Below are positions 21,620 to 27,950 of a DNA stretch of 27,950 nucleotides, piece by piece (positions within the stretch are counted from its first letter, which is position 1; every line of letters starts with the position of its first letter). The position numbers and the translations under genes were made by a program. The DNA is from DATBFX01 sp036558305 (GTDB lineage Bacteria > Chloroflexota > Chloroflexia > Thermomicrobiales > UBA6265). The notes under the pieces are model-generated. The model saw nothing but the letters and a program-made list of their open reading frames with translations. It ran no database searches and was not told the origin of the DNA. The stretch is taken from assembly GCA_036558305.1 (NCBI GenBank), contig DATBFX010000493.1:1-27950 (forward strand). Reading direction: 5' to 3'.

Positions 21620-22990
21620 ATGAGCGACGACGCGATCCCCGCCCTCCTTCCGCGCGGTGCCGGGCACCAGTTCGTCTGCTACGCCGACAGTTGCTCGGGT
21701 GTCCCGCGCGGCCGGCACGAAGCCACCTTCGCCTCGGTCAACGCGGTCGTCCGCCGTCTCAATCCGCGACCAGATTTCGTCTGCTTTCCCGGCGACGAGA
21801 TCATCGGTCTCACCGCGGACGACGACGACTTGCGCCGACAGTGGCGGTACTGGCTCGACCACGAAATGGCCTGGCTCGACCGCGACGCGATCCCCCGCTA
21901 CCACACCACCGGCAACCACACGACCTACGACCACGCCAGCGAAGCGGTCTTCCGCGAGGTGATGTCGCATCTCCCGCGCAACGGCCCGCCCGGCCAGGAG
22001 GGTCTGAGCTACTTCGTCCGCCGCGCCGACCTGCTCATGGTCTTCGTCAACACCCTCTGGTCGGGCGGCGGCGGCGAAGGCCGGGTCGAAACGGAGTGGT
22101 TCGACCGAATCCTCGGCGACCATGCCGACGCCCGTTTCAAACTCGTCTTCGGCCACCATCCGGTCTTCCCCGTCAACGGTCTTTCCGGTCCCTCCCAACG
22201 CGAGGTCGGACCGGAGGACGGTCGGGCATTCTGGCGGGTCCTCGTCCGCCGCGGCGTCCGCGCCTACGTCTGCAGCCACATCCTCGCCTTCGACGTCCAG
22301 GTCCACGACGGCGTCCTGCAGATCCTGACGGCCGGTGCGGGCACCGCGCACCGGATGCCGGAGGAGACCGAATACCTGCATTGCGTCCAACTGGCGCTCG
22401 ATGCCCAGGGGTTGCGCTACCAGGTCCTCGACACCGCCGGCGACGTCAGGGAACGGTTGTCGTGGCCGTTGGTCTTGCCGGCCTCGGCGACCTGGACGCC
22501 GCTCCAACCCGGAACCGTCGCGGCGCCGATCGCCGGGCACGGCGCCGACCGGTTGGTCGCGTGGCGATTCGACGGGATCGCCGCCGGCGGTGCGGACGGA
22601 ACGCCTCAGGCGCTCCTCAGCGGCTGGGAACCCGGACCCGCCCTCGCCTCGCTCTGGATTGGGCTGACCGGTCCGGAGAACCGGCTCACCGTTCTCCTCG
22701 CGCCGCAACCCGGCCGCAGCCCGCACCGCTGGCACGGTCCCGTCCTGGAATCGGGCCGCCCGTTTTCGCTCCAGGTTGCGGTCCACACCGGGATGGGACC
22801 GGGCGGTCTCCTCTGGCGTTGGCAGGACGACGCCCCCTGGTCGTCCCTGCAAGGCGCCTCACCGTGGGGCGCCGAACGGTTGGTCTGGCCGTCCCACTGG
22901 TCGATCGGCCACGCCAAACGCGGCCCGGACGACCACCCCTTCCGCGGCCGGCATCTCCAGACGACCTGGCACGAATCGCCGGTCTCGTAG
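21620..22990 (+). CDS. Metallophosphoesterase (calcineurin-like)
   Basis: A 456-residue protein from the ATG at 21620. The ribosome binding site is weak. Residues about 15-270 follow the calcineurin-like phosphoesterase pattern: FVCYADSC at residues 18-25, FPGDEI (Gly58-Asp59), TTGNHTTYD (Gly98-Asn99-His100), VFGHHPVF near residue 177, and CSHILAFDVQ, where a GHxH-type motif is expected. The first motif normally reads Asp-x-His. Here it is Asp-Ser-Cys, so one metal ligand is changed or supplied elsewhere. Residues about 290-456 are a strand-rich C-terminal region of unknown role with many Trp and Pro residues. No signal peptide is visible. The substrate (nucleotide, phospholipid or protein phosphate) is unknown. 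Confidence 0.82.
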   Translation: MSDDAIPALLPRGAGHQFVCYADSCSGVPRGRHEATFASVNAVVRRLNPRPDFVCFPGDEIIGLTADDDDLRRQWRYWLDHEMAWLDRDAIPRYHTTGNHTTYDHASEAVFREVMSHLPRNGPPGQEGLSYFVRRADLLMVFVNTLWSGGGGEGRVETEWFDRILGDHADARFKLVFGHHPVFPVNGLSGPSQREVGPEDGRAFWRVLVRRGVRAYVCSHILAFDVQVHDGVLQILTAGAGTAHRMPEETEYLHCVQLALDAQGLRYQVLDTAGDVRERLSWPLVLPASATWTPLQPGTVAAPIAGHGADRLVAWRFDGIAAGGADGTPQALLSGWEPGPALASLWIGLTGPENRLTVLLAPQPGRSPHRWHGPVLESGRPFSLQVAVHTGMGPGGLLWRWQDDAPWSSLQGASPWGAERLVWPSHWSIGHAKRGPDDHPFRGRHLQTTWHESPVS

Positions 22991-22991
22991 C

Positions 22992-23009
22992 GGCACGGCC
23001 TGCCGTGCC
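22992..23009. terminator. Hairpin between convergent genes
   Basis: GGCACGG (22992-22998) and CCGTGCC (23003-23009) form a perfect 7-bp stem with a CCTG loop in the 43-base gap between the converging metallophosphoesterase and GAF-GGDEF genes. It is well placed as a two-way terminator. There is no T-run. Confidence 0.5.
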
Positions 23010-23033
23010 CTCTGCTGCCCGACCGTGACGCGC

Positions 23034-26000
23034 TCACCGGTGCGCGACGAGACTCAACTTGGCGGCGTACATCGCCTCGTCGGCGGCGGCGATCAACTCG
23101 TCGTGGCTGCTGCCGCCGTCGGGATAGACGGCGTGGCCGATCGAGAACCGGATCGGCAGCGGCTCCGCCTCGGATTCGACGGGGACGCGGGCGACCGCCG
23201 TCGCCGCCCGGATGCGGGCGATCACCGCGCGGGCGCCCCGCTCGTCGGCGTCCGGCAACACGACCAGAAACTCGTCGCCGCCGTAGCGGCCGACGTGGTC
23301 GCCCTCGCGCACCCCGCCGGCGAGGAGCGCGGCGACCTCCTGCAAGACCCGGTCCCCGGCCAGGTGACCGTGGCGGTCGTTGACGTGCTTGAACCCGTCC
23401 AGATCGACCACCAGCACCGCCAACGGCAAGCCCGTCCGCCGCGCCCGCGTCAACTCGGCGTCGAGGGCCTCCTCGATCGCGCCCCGGTTGAGGACGCCGG
23501 TCAACCCGTCGGTGCGGGCGCGCGCTTCCACGGTCGCGTGGAGTCGCGCCCGCTCGATCGCCAGCGCCGCCTGACCGGCGAGGTCCTGGCCGAGGGCAAC
23601 GGCGCGAGCCGAGAAGGCGCCGGGTTGCCGCGAGTAGAGACTCAGGACCCCCAGACAGCGGTCGTCGAGGACGATCGGCACGGCGAACCCACTCAAGGTC
23701 CCGTCGTCGAACAGGTGATCCCGTTCGTACTGGGTGAGCGCGGGGTTCGCCTGGTCGAAGATCAGCGGTTCGCGCGTCACCAGCACGCGGCGCGTCAGCG
23801 GCCAGTCGGTGAGCTGGAAGCGGGTGCCGACGTTGGTCTTGCTCTCGACCCAATCCGGGATGTACTGCTGGGCGATCAGTTCGATCTCGTCTTGCTCCTG
23901 GTGCCAGAGCTCGATTTCGCACCCTTCGGCGCCGGCGATACCGAGCGATGCCCGCGCCACCTCTCCCAAGACCTCGCCCAGCCGCAGACTCGAGCTGACG
24001 GCGCGGCTGACCCGCAGCAGCGCCCCCTGCTCGTCGGCGGAGCGGCGTGTCTCTTCGAGCAGGCGCGCGTGCCGGATCGCCAGCGCGGTTTGCGCCGCGA
24101 TCTCCACCCCCAACCGGACCGCATTGGCATCGAAGACGCCCCGCCCGCGCGAGAGCAGGTTGAGCGTCCCCAGGCATGCCTCGCTGGCGATCAGCGGCAC
24201 GACGAGGACGCTCTCCGCCCCCTGCTCCCGCATGTGGGCGAGTTCGGTTGCGGAGAGTTCGGGGCTCTCCCGGTCGAACCGGTGCGGTTGCCTGCTGGTC
24301 ATCACCAGGAGGTTCGAACCGAGGTGCTCGGCGGGCAGGCACCGGCCCGGTTCTTCGACGCCCGGCCAATCGGGGGTCGTCTGATCGGCGCCGATCTCGA
24401 ACGCTGCCGTCTCCGGATGCCAGAGCACGATCGTGCAACACTCGGCACCGGCGACGCCGAGACTGGCCTGCGCGATCTCGGCCAGGACCGTGCGCAACTC
24501 CAGACTCGACGTCGCCGCCTGGGTGACGCGGAGGAGGATGGCGCGCTCGTCCGCCCGCGCTCGCGTCTCCGCCAGGAGGCGCGCATTCTGGATCGCCAGC
24601 CCGCCCTCGCGGCCGATCGCCGCCGACGCCGCGACGTCCTCCGCTGCAAACGGGCGGTCGTCGTGCGGCGTCCAGAGTTCGACCGCGCCGATGGTGCGGC
24701 CGTCGGCGTGCAGCGGGGCGATCAGCACCTGCCGCTTGCCGGCCGCTCGGTACGCGTCCGCGATCGCGGGCGGGAGCGCGGCATCGTCCACCCGCCAGAC
24801 GATCGGCGCCGCCGGCCACTCCGGCAGCGCCGGTGAGAGACCGGCCGCTCCCCCGGCGAGGGCCGCCTGGTCGGCGACCGTCAACCCGTGGGCAACGCGA
24901 TACTCGACCGTCCCGTCGGGCGCGACCAGGGTCACCTCCGCCCGCGTCCGGTCGACCGCCCGCACCGCTGCCGCGGCCAGCGCGGGCAGGAGCCGGTCGA
25001 CTTCGAGGATGCCGGCGATCGCGGTCGAGACGTCGAGCACCGCCGCCAGGCGGTCCCGCTCGCGCGTGCGCTCCACCAACCGGCCGGCGATGGCGCCGGC
25101 GCCGATCATTCTCGCCGCGATCAGCACACCGCAGCCCGCGGCGGCCGTCATCACGACCCATTGGGTACCGGGGCGGAGCGAGGCATCGACCGCGGCGGCG
25201 GTCACCGTCAGGGCGCAGACGCCGGCAACCCCACCGACCCGCCGCAGGTAGGCGCCGACCGCGGGCGGTGCCGCCGCGACCGGTGGCGCCGGTTCGCGAC
25301 CCGCCAGGAGCGCGGCGGCCGTGAGCAGGAGGAACCCGGCCAGCCATCCGAGGTCCGTCGCCTCGGTGCGACCACCGGCGAGCGCGACCGCGGCGGCCGG
25401 GGTGAGACACCCGGCCAGGAGGAGCAGGAGGACGCGGCGCCGGAGTCCGGCAACGCCGGCGGCGAGGGCGACGGCGAGCGGGAACACCAGCCCGATCATC
25501 CCGACCTGCAGGCTGAGATCGATCCGGTGCGCGGCGGTGTCGGTCGCCGTCACCGTTTCGTCCGCAACCGGCCGAATCAGGAACTCGAACCCGGCGGCGA
25601 GCGTCGCCACTCCGGCCAGGAGCGCGCCGACGGTCTCCTCCCGCGCGTAAGGGGGGCGGCGGCAGCGGCGGACGAGTCGTGCCAGACCGATGCTGCCGGC
25701 GATCGCGAAGCAAAGGGCGCCGACGTCCCGCCCCGAGGGGGATGCCGCCGGCCGGCCGGCGTCGACGAGCGCGCCGAGGAACCAGACCAGGCAACCGGCG
25801 GCGAGGAAGTGCCAGGTCGGGCGCGTTGCCTCGGCCCGGCGGCCGGCCCAGAGGCACGCGATCGCCGCCCCGGCCGCCGCGAGCGGACCCGCCACGCCGA
25901 GACCGGCCTCCAGACTTGCCCCGGTTACGACCCAAATCGCGAGACCGCTGCCCGCCATCGCCAGGGCGATGCGGCTCAGCGGCCGGCGAACCTCCGCGGC

Positions 26001-26096
26001 CACCACGTCGTCGCCCAACCATCTCGTGCCCCGCGGCGGCCAGGGCGCGCCGCCTCGCCGCGCGGTTTGTACGAGTAGGCTAGTGACCGTACACAT
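23034..26096 (-). CDS. Membrane-anchored three-GAF diguanylate cyclase
   Basis: A protein of about 1020 residues from the ATG at 26094-26096. A TTG nine codons upstream is also open but less likely. Residues about 40-345 contain many hydrophobic segments (IALAMAGSGLAIWVVTG, ALLAGVATLAAGFEF, VFPLAVALAAGVAG, LLLLLAGCLTPAAAVAL), so the N-terminal third is a multi-span membrane domain. Three GAF domains follow at about 365-520, 535-695 and 710-855, the last two opening with LLRVTQAATSSLELRTVL and LLRVSRAVSSSLRLGEVL. A C-terminal GGDEF domain (about 860-1020) has DGLTGVLNRG, RYGGDEF, and an RxxD inhibitory site (REGD) five residues before GGDEF. It should make c-di-GMP with product inhibition in response to a small molecule. 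It diverges from the ECF sigma factor gene across a spacer with a dyad. Confidence 0.92.
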   Translation of the reverse strand: MCTVTSLLVQTARRGGAPWPPRGTRWLGDDVVAAEVRRPLSRIALAMAGSGLAIWVVTGASLEAGLGVAGPLAAAGAAIACLWAGRRAEATRPTWHFLAAGCLVWFLGALVDAGRPAASPSGRDVGALCFAIAGSIGLARLVRRCRRPPYAREETVGALLAGVATLAAGFEFLIRPVADETVTATDTAAHRIDLSLQVGMIGLVFPLAVALAAGVAGLRRRVLLLLLAGCLTPAAAVALAGGRTEATDLGWLAGFLLLTAAALLAGREPAPPVAAAPPAVGAYLRRVGGVAGVCALTVTAAAVDASLRPGTQWVVMTAAAGCGVLIAARMIGAGAIAGRLVERTRERDRLAAVLDVSTAIAGILEVDRLLPALAAAAVRAVDRTRAEVTLVAPDGTVEYRVAHGLTVADQAALAGGAAGLSPALPEWPAAPIVWRVDDAALPPAIADAYRAAGKRQVLIAPLHADGRTIGAVELWTPHDDRPFAAEDVAASAAIGREGGLAIQNARLLAETRARADERAILLRVTQAATSSLELRTVLAEIAQASLGVAGAECCTIVLWHPETAAFEIGADQTTPDWPGVEEPGRCLPAEHLGSNLLVMTSRQPHRFDRESPELSATELAHMREQGAESVLVVPLIASEACLGTLNLLSRGRGVFDANAVRLGVEIAAQTALAIRHARLLEETRRSADEQGALLRVSRAVSSSLRLGEVLGEVARASLGIAGAEGCEIELWHQEQDEIELIAQQYIPDWVESKTNVGTRFQLTDWPLTRRVLVTREPLIFDQANPALTQYERDHLFDDGTLSGFAVPIVLDDRCLGVLSLYSRQPGAFSARAVALGQDLAGQAALAIERARLHATVEARARTDGLTGVLNRGAIEEALDAELTRARRTGLPLAVLVVDLDGFKHVNDRHGHLAGDRVLQEVAALLAGGVREGDHVGRYGGDEFLVVLPDADERGARAVIARIRAATAVARVPVESEAEPLPIRFSIGHAVYPDGGSSHDELIAAADEAMYAAKLSLVAHR

Positions 26097-26162
26097 CGCT
26101 CGACCATGGGACCTAGCTCCCAATGCAGGGGTATTACTGGGGGAGGACTCCTTGGGGGGTGC

Positions 26163-26179
26163 AATTTGTCCTACAAATT
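26163..26179. promoter_or_regulatory. Perfect 7-bp dyad in the divergent spacer
   Basis: AATTTGT (26163-26169) and ACAAATT (26173-26179) are exact inverted copies around CCT. The AT-rich dyad stands out in this GC-rich DNA and lies between the GAF-GGDEF gene (start 26096, minus) and the sigma factor gene (start 26287, plus). It is a good candidate operator for one or both. The regulator is unknown. Confidence 0.5.
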
Positions 26180-26234
26180 AAGGATGGACCGACCCGGCTG
26201 AGGCGAGTGAACATTTTGGATGGCGAGTGCTACT

Positions 26235-26240
26235 TATAAC
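26235..26240 (+). promoter_or_regulatory. Candidate -10 element of the sigma factor operon
   Basis: TATAAC stands about 47 bases before the chosen ATG. No good -35 box lies 17 bases upstream (CATTTT). GAACATTTTGG (26208-26218) may instead be part of an ECF-type promoter, which would suit autoregulation. If transcription starts near 26247, the GTG frame start at 26227 would not be on the message. Confidence 0.3.
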
Positions 26241-26286
26241 GAGCGACGATCCCACCGTTCGTGACGGCGTCAAGCGGGTCCTGCCG

Positions 26287-26853
26287 ATGCACCAGTTCGA
26301 CGACCCCCCCGGAGAGGACGAGCGCGCGCTCGTCGCACGGATCGCCCTCGGCGATCGGTGGGCCCTCGAGACGCTCTACGAGCGGTGTCGCGGGCCGCTC
26401 TTCGCCTACTGCTGCTGGCTGATGCCGGAGCGCGAGTCGGCCGAAGAGGTGCTCCAGGACACCCTGGTCGCGGTCTGGCAGAGCGCCGGCAGCTACGCGG
26501 GCCACGCCGGCGTCTGGGCGTGGCTCCTCGGGATCGCGCGCCGGCAGGCGCACAACGCGCGGCGGCGCGGTCGCCTGGCATTCGCCGAAGGAGAGGACCT
26601 CGAGATGTTGGAGACGCCGGAACCGGGACCGGAGGAGGAGGCGCTCGATCGCGCCGGTTGTGCGGCGATTGCCCAGGCGATCGCCCTCCTCTCTCCGCCC
26701 CACAAGGAGATCTTGCGGCTGACCTTCGTCCACGACCTGTCGTACGCCGGGCTGGCCGAGACGCTCGGCGTACCGATCGGCACGGTCAAGAGCCGGTTGA
26801 GTCTCGCCCGGCGGGAACTGCGTGCCGTGCTCGGCGGCGGGGAGAGACCGTGA
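26287..26853 (+). CDS. ECF-type RNA polymerase sigma factor
   Basis: A 188-residue protein from the ATG at 26287. An in-frame GTG at 26227 would add 20 residues unlike the family and lies upstream of a likely promoter. Region 2 is residues about 10-80: ALVARIALGDRWALETLYERCRGPLFAYCCWL, then ESAEEVLQDTLVAVWQ (the core-polymerase-binding helix), then AWLLGIARRQAHNARRR. Region 4 is residues about 125-180: IALLSPPHKEILRLTFVHDLSYAGLAETLGVPIGTVKSRLSLARREL. Regions 1 and 3 are absent, as expected of an ECF factor. The stop codon TGA overlaps the ATG of the next gene (TGATG), which encodes a zinc-type anti-sigma domain. That arrangement is the standard sigma/anti-sigma cassette, so the product is probably held inactive by its neighbour. 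Confidence 0.95.
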   Translation: MHQFDDPPGEDERALVARIALGDRWALETLYERCRGPLFAYCCWLMPERESAEEVLQDTLVAVWQSAGSYAGHAGVWAWLLGIARRQAHNARRRGRLAFAEGEDLEMLETPEPGPEEEALDRAGCAAIAQAIALLSPPHKEILRLTFVHDLSYAGLAETLGVPIGTVKSRLSLARRELRAVLGGGERP

Positions 26854-27950
26854 TGACGGAACCGGCCCCGTTTCCCGTCGACGACCGCGAAACCGACCGC
26901 ACCTGGGTCCCCGACTCGGATCGGCAGCTCGGGGAGCCCGGTGGCGACGGCCACGTGTCCTGGCTCCTCCCCTTCTACGTCAACCGCACGCTGGACGCCG
27001 AGACGGAAGCACACGTCAGCGCCCACCTCTTCGGCTGCCCCGTGTGCCGGTCCGAACTGCGCGAATGGCGATCGATTGCCGTCGCGACCGCGACCTTGCC
27101 GGCACCACCGGCGCCGCAACGCGTCCCCGGCGCGGTTTGGGACGTCGTGACCCGGCCGGACACGGTCGCCGTCCCACTCGACCAGGTCCAACCGGACACC
27201 GAACCCGCCGATGGGGCCATCTCCTACGTCGCGATTTCGGAGGCCCTCTCGTCGCGCGAGGGCGAGTCGACCAGCATCGCGTCCGTCACCCACCGGCTCA
27301 ACGAGCTGACCGAGACGCTGAGCGTCATCGAGGCGGACGACGGCGAATCGGACAGTCCGCTCTTGCTGCCCCGCATCGACCGGCCGATCTTCGACCCCGG
27401 CGCGGGCAGTCTCGACGACCCGGTGCGGATGTACCTGCGCGAGATCGGGCGGGTGCCGCTGCTGACGGCCGCGCGCGAGGTCGAACTCGGCGCCGCGATG
27501 GAGCGCGGCGACTACCTCGCCGCGTTGACGGCGCAACTCACCGACGAGTTCGCCCAGCCGCCGGCGGCCGAGATCGTCGGTCGGGCGATCTACGCGCGCT
27601 TGCGGCGCGGCTGGGTCCTCGTGGCGGCGCTCCATGCCGCCACGCACGGCGAGTCGTCCGCACCGCCGAAATCCCTGGTCCTGCGGCGCGTGCTCCCGCT
27701 GACCCAGGTGCCCGAACCGGCGATCCGGACCGTCTGTGCACAGTTCGATCTGTCCGCCGGCGAACTGGAAGACTCGCTGCGTTTGAGCAACCTCGAATGG
27801 GGACTCCTGCCCCCGGCGGTGCAGGCGTTGGCGCGGGAGGGGGCCGGCTGGCCCCCCGACGCCGCGGTCGACCGCCTCTTCCGCGAGCACGCCGCCCGCC
27901 TGGCCCGGCGCTGGGCCGACCAGGTCGAGGCCGGCTGCCGGGCCAAGGTG
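26853..27950 (+). CDS. Zinc-finger anti-sigma domain fused to a primary-type sigma-70 factor (partial)
   Basis: The frame is open from the ATG at 26853-26855 (overlapping the ECF sigma stop) to the right edge, giving 366 residues. GGGGAG precedes it. Residues about 30-72 are a zinc-binding anti-sigma domain: His34, then FYVNRTLDAETEAHVSAHLF, then His58-x3-Cys62-x2-Cys65, the ZAS ligand set. Residues 73-185 are a Pro/acidic linker with no membrane segment. Residues about 187-220 (LDDPVRMYLREIGRVPLLT...EVELGAAMERGD) are region 1.2 of a group 1/2 sigma-70 factor. Residues 221-366 match in style the variable helical insert between regions 1.2 and 2.1, and the last residues (VEAGCRAKV) look like the entry into region 2.1. 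The protein thus joins an ECF inhibitor to an RpoD-like sigma. It may swap sigma use. The C-terminal regions are outside the window. Confidence 0.85.
   Translation, partial: MTEPAPFPVDDRETDRTWVPDSDRQLGEPGGDGHVSWLLPFYVNRTLDAETEAHVSAHLFGCPVCRSELREWRSIAVATATLPAPPAPQRVPGAVWDVVTRPDTVAVPLDQVQPDTEPADGAISYVAISEALSSREGESTSIASVTHRLNELTETLSVIEADDGESDSPLLLPRIDRPIFDPGAGSLDDPVRMYLREIGRVPLLTAAREVELGAAMERGDYLAALTAQLTDEFAQPPAAEIVGRAIYARLRRGWVLVAALHAATHGESSAPPKSLVLRRVLPLTQVPEPAIRTVCAQFDLSAGELEDSLRLSNLEWGLLPPAVQALAREGAGWPPDAAVDRLFREHAARLARRWADQVEAGCRAKV

Noticed and set aside
22606..26022. An 1138-codon minus-strand frame.
   Set aside because: It is the out-of-frame shadow of the GAF-GGDEF gene on the same strand. 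Its product is almost only Arg, Gly, Ala and Pro.
26124..26162. G-rich runs upstream of the GAF-GGDEF gene as a possible quadruplex or riboswitch.
   Set aside because: There are too few regularly spaced G-runs and no recognisable aptamer core.

Overview
The window is very GC-rich, densely coded bacterial DNA. The best guess is a Chloroflexota/Thermomicrobia-like organism. This is inferred from a Thr-Pro-rich linker in a secreted beta-helix protein, a sigma factor with a long linker after region 1.2, a REP-associated transposase with scattered palindromes, and general gene style. No rRNA, tRNA or CRISPR array is visible, so the lineage is not proven.

Layout. At 1-131 is the 3' end of an IS5-like transposase. 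At 138-1517 (minus) lies a sulfur-handling operon: an ArsR-rhodanese fusion regulator, a TusA-like protein and a DsrE-family protein, with a dyad operator over a probably leaderless promoter. At 1673-4630 (minus) is a four-PAS GGDEF-EAL cyclic-di-GMP protein. At 4952-6952 (plus) is a secreted beta-helix/F5-8C protein whose 3' end overlaps, tail to tail, a frameshifted REP-associated tyrosine transposase (6885-7575). At 7664-9541 (minus) is a Tat-type solute-binding protein of the oligopeptide ABC family with a long hairpin-rich leader. At 9877-11658 a methyltransferase and an acyl-CoA-dehydrogenase-like flavoprotein diverge. At 11719-13414 (minus) are an XRE-type regulator and a PQQ-type sugar dehydrogenase. 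At 13642-14488 (minus) is an unrecognised, translationally coupled gene pair. At 14548-16545 (minus) is an S9-peptidase-like protein whose nucleophile elbow lacks serine. At 16781-20622 (minus) is a hyuA-hyuB pair with a palindromic insertion read in frame inside hyuA. At 20875-22990 (plus) are a nitroreductase and a metallophosphoesterase. At 23034-26096 (minus) is a membrane GAF-GGDEF protein, divergent from an ECF sigma factor gene (26287-26853).

The most interesting object is at the right edge. The ECF sigma gene overlaps, by one base, a gene (26853 to beyond 27950) whose product starts with a zinc-binding anti-sigma domain (H-x3-C-x2-C) and continues without a break into region 1.2 of a primary-type sigma-70 factor. 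This is an apparent anti-sigma/sigma-70 fusion encoded with an ECF sigma factor. The window ends just where sigma region 2 should begin.

The window is also rich in palindromic intergenic elements. These include a 149-bp nested palindrome with perfect 40-bp arms, REP-like GGGGCGGAC palindromes inside the transposase gene and before the phosphoesterase gene, and the 112-bp element inside hyuA. The REP-associated transposase is a candidate mobiliser of some of them, although the copy here is out of frame by two bases.
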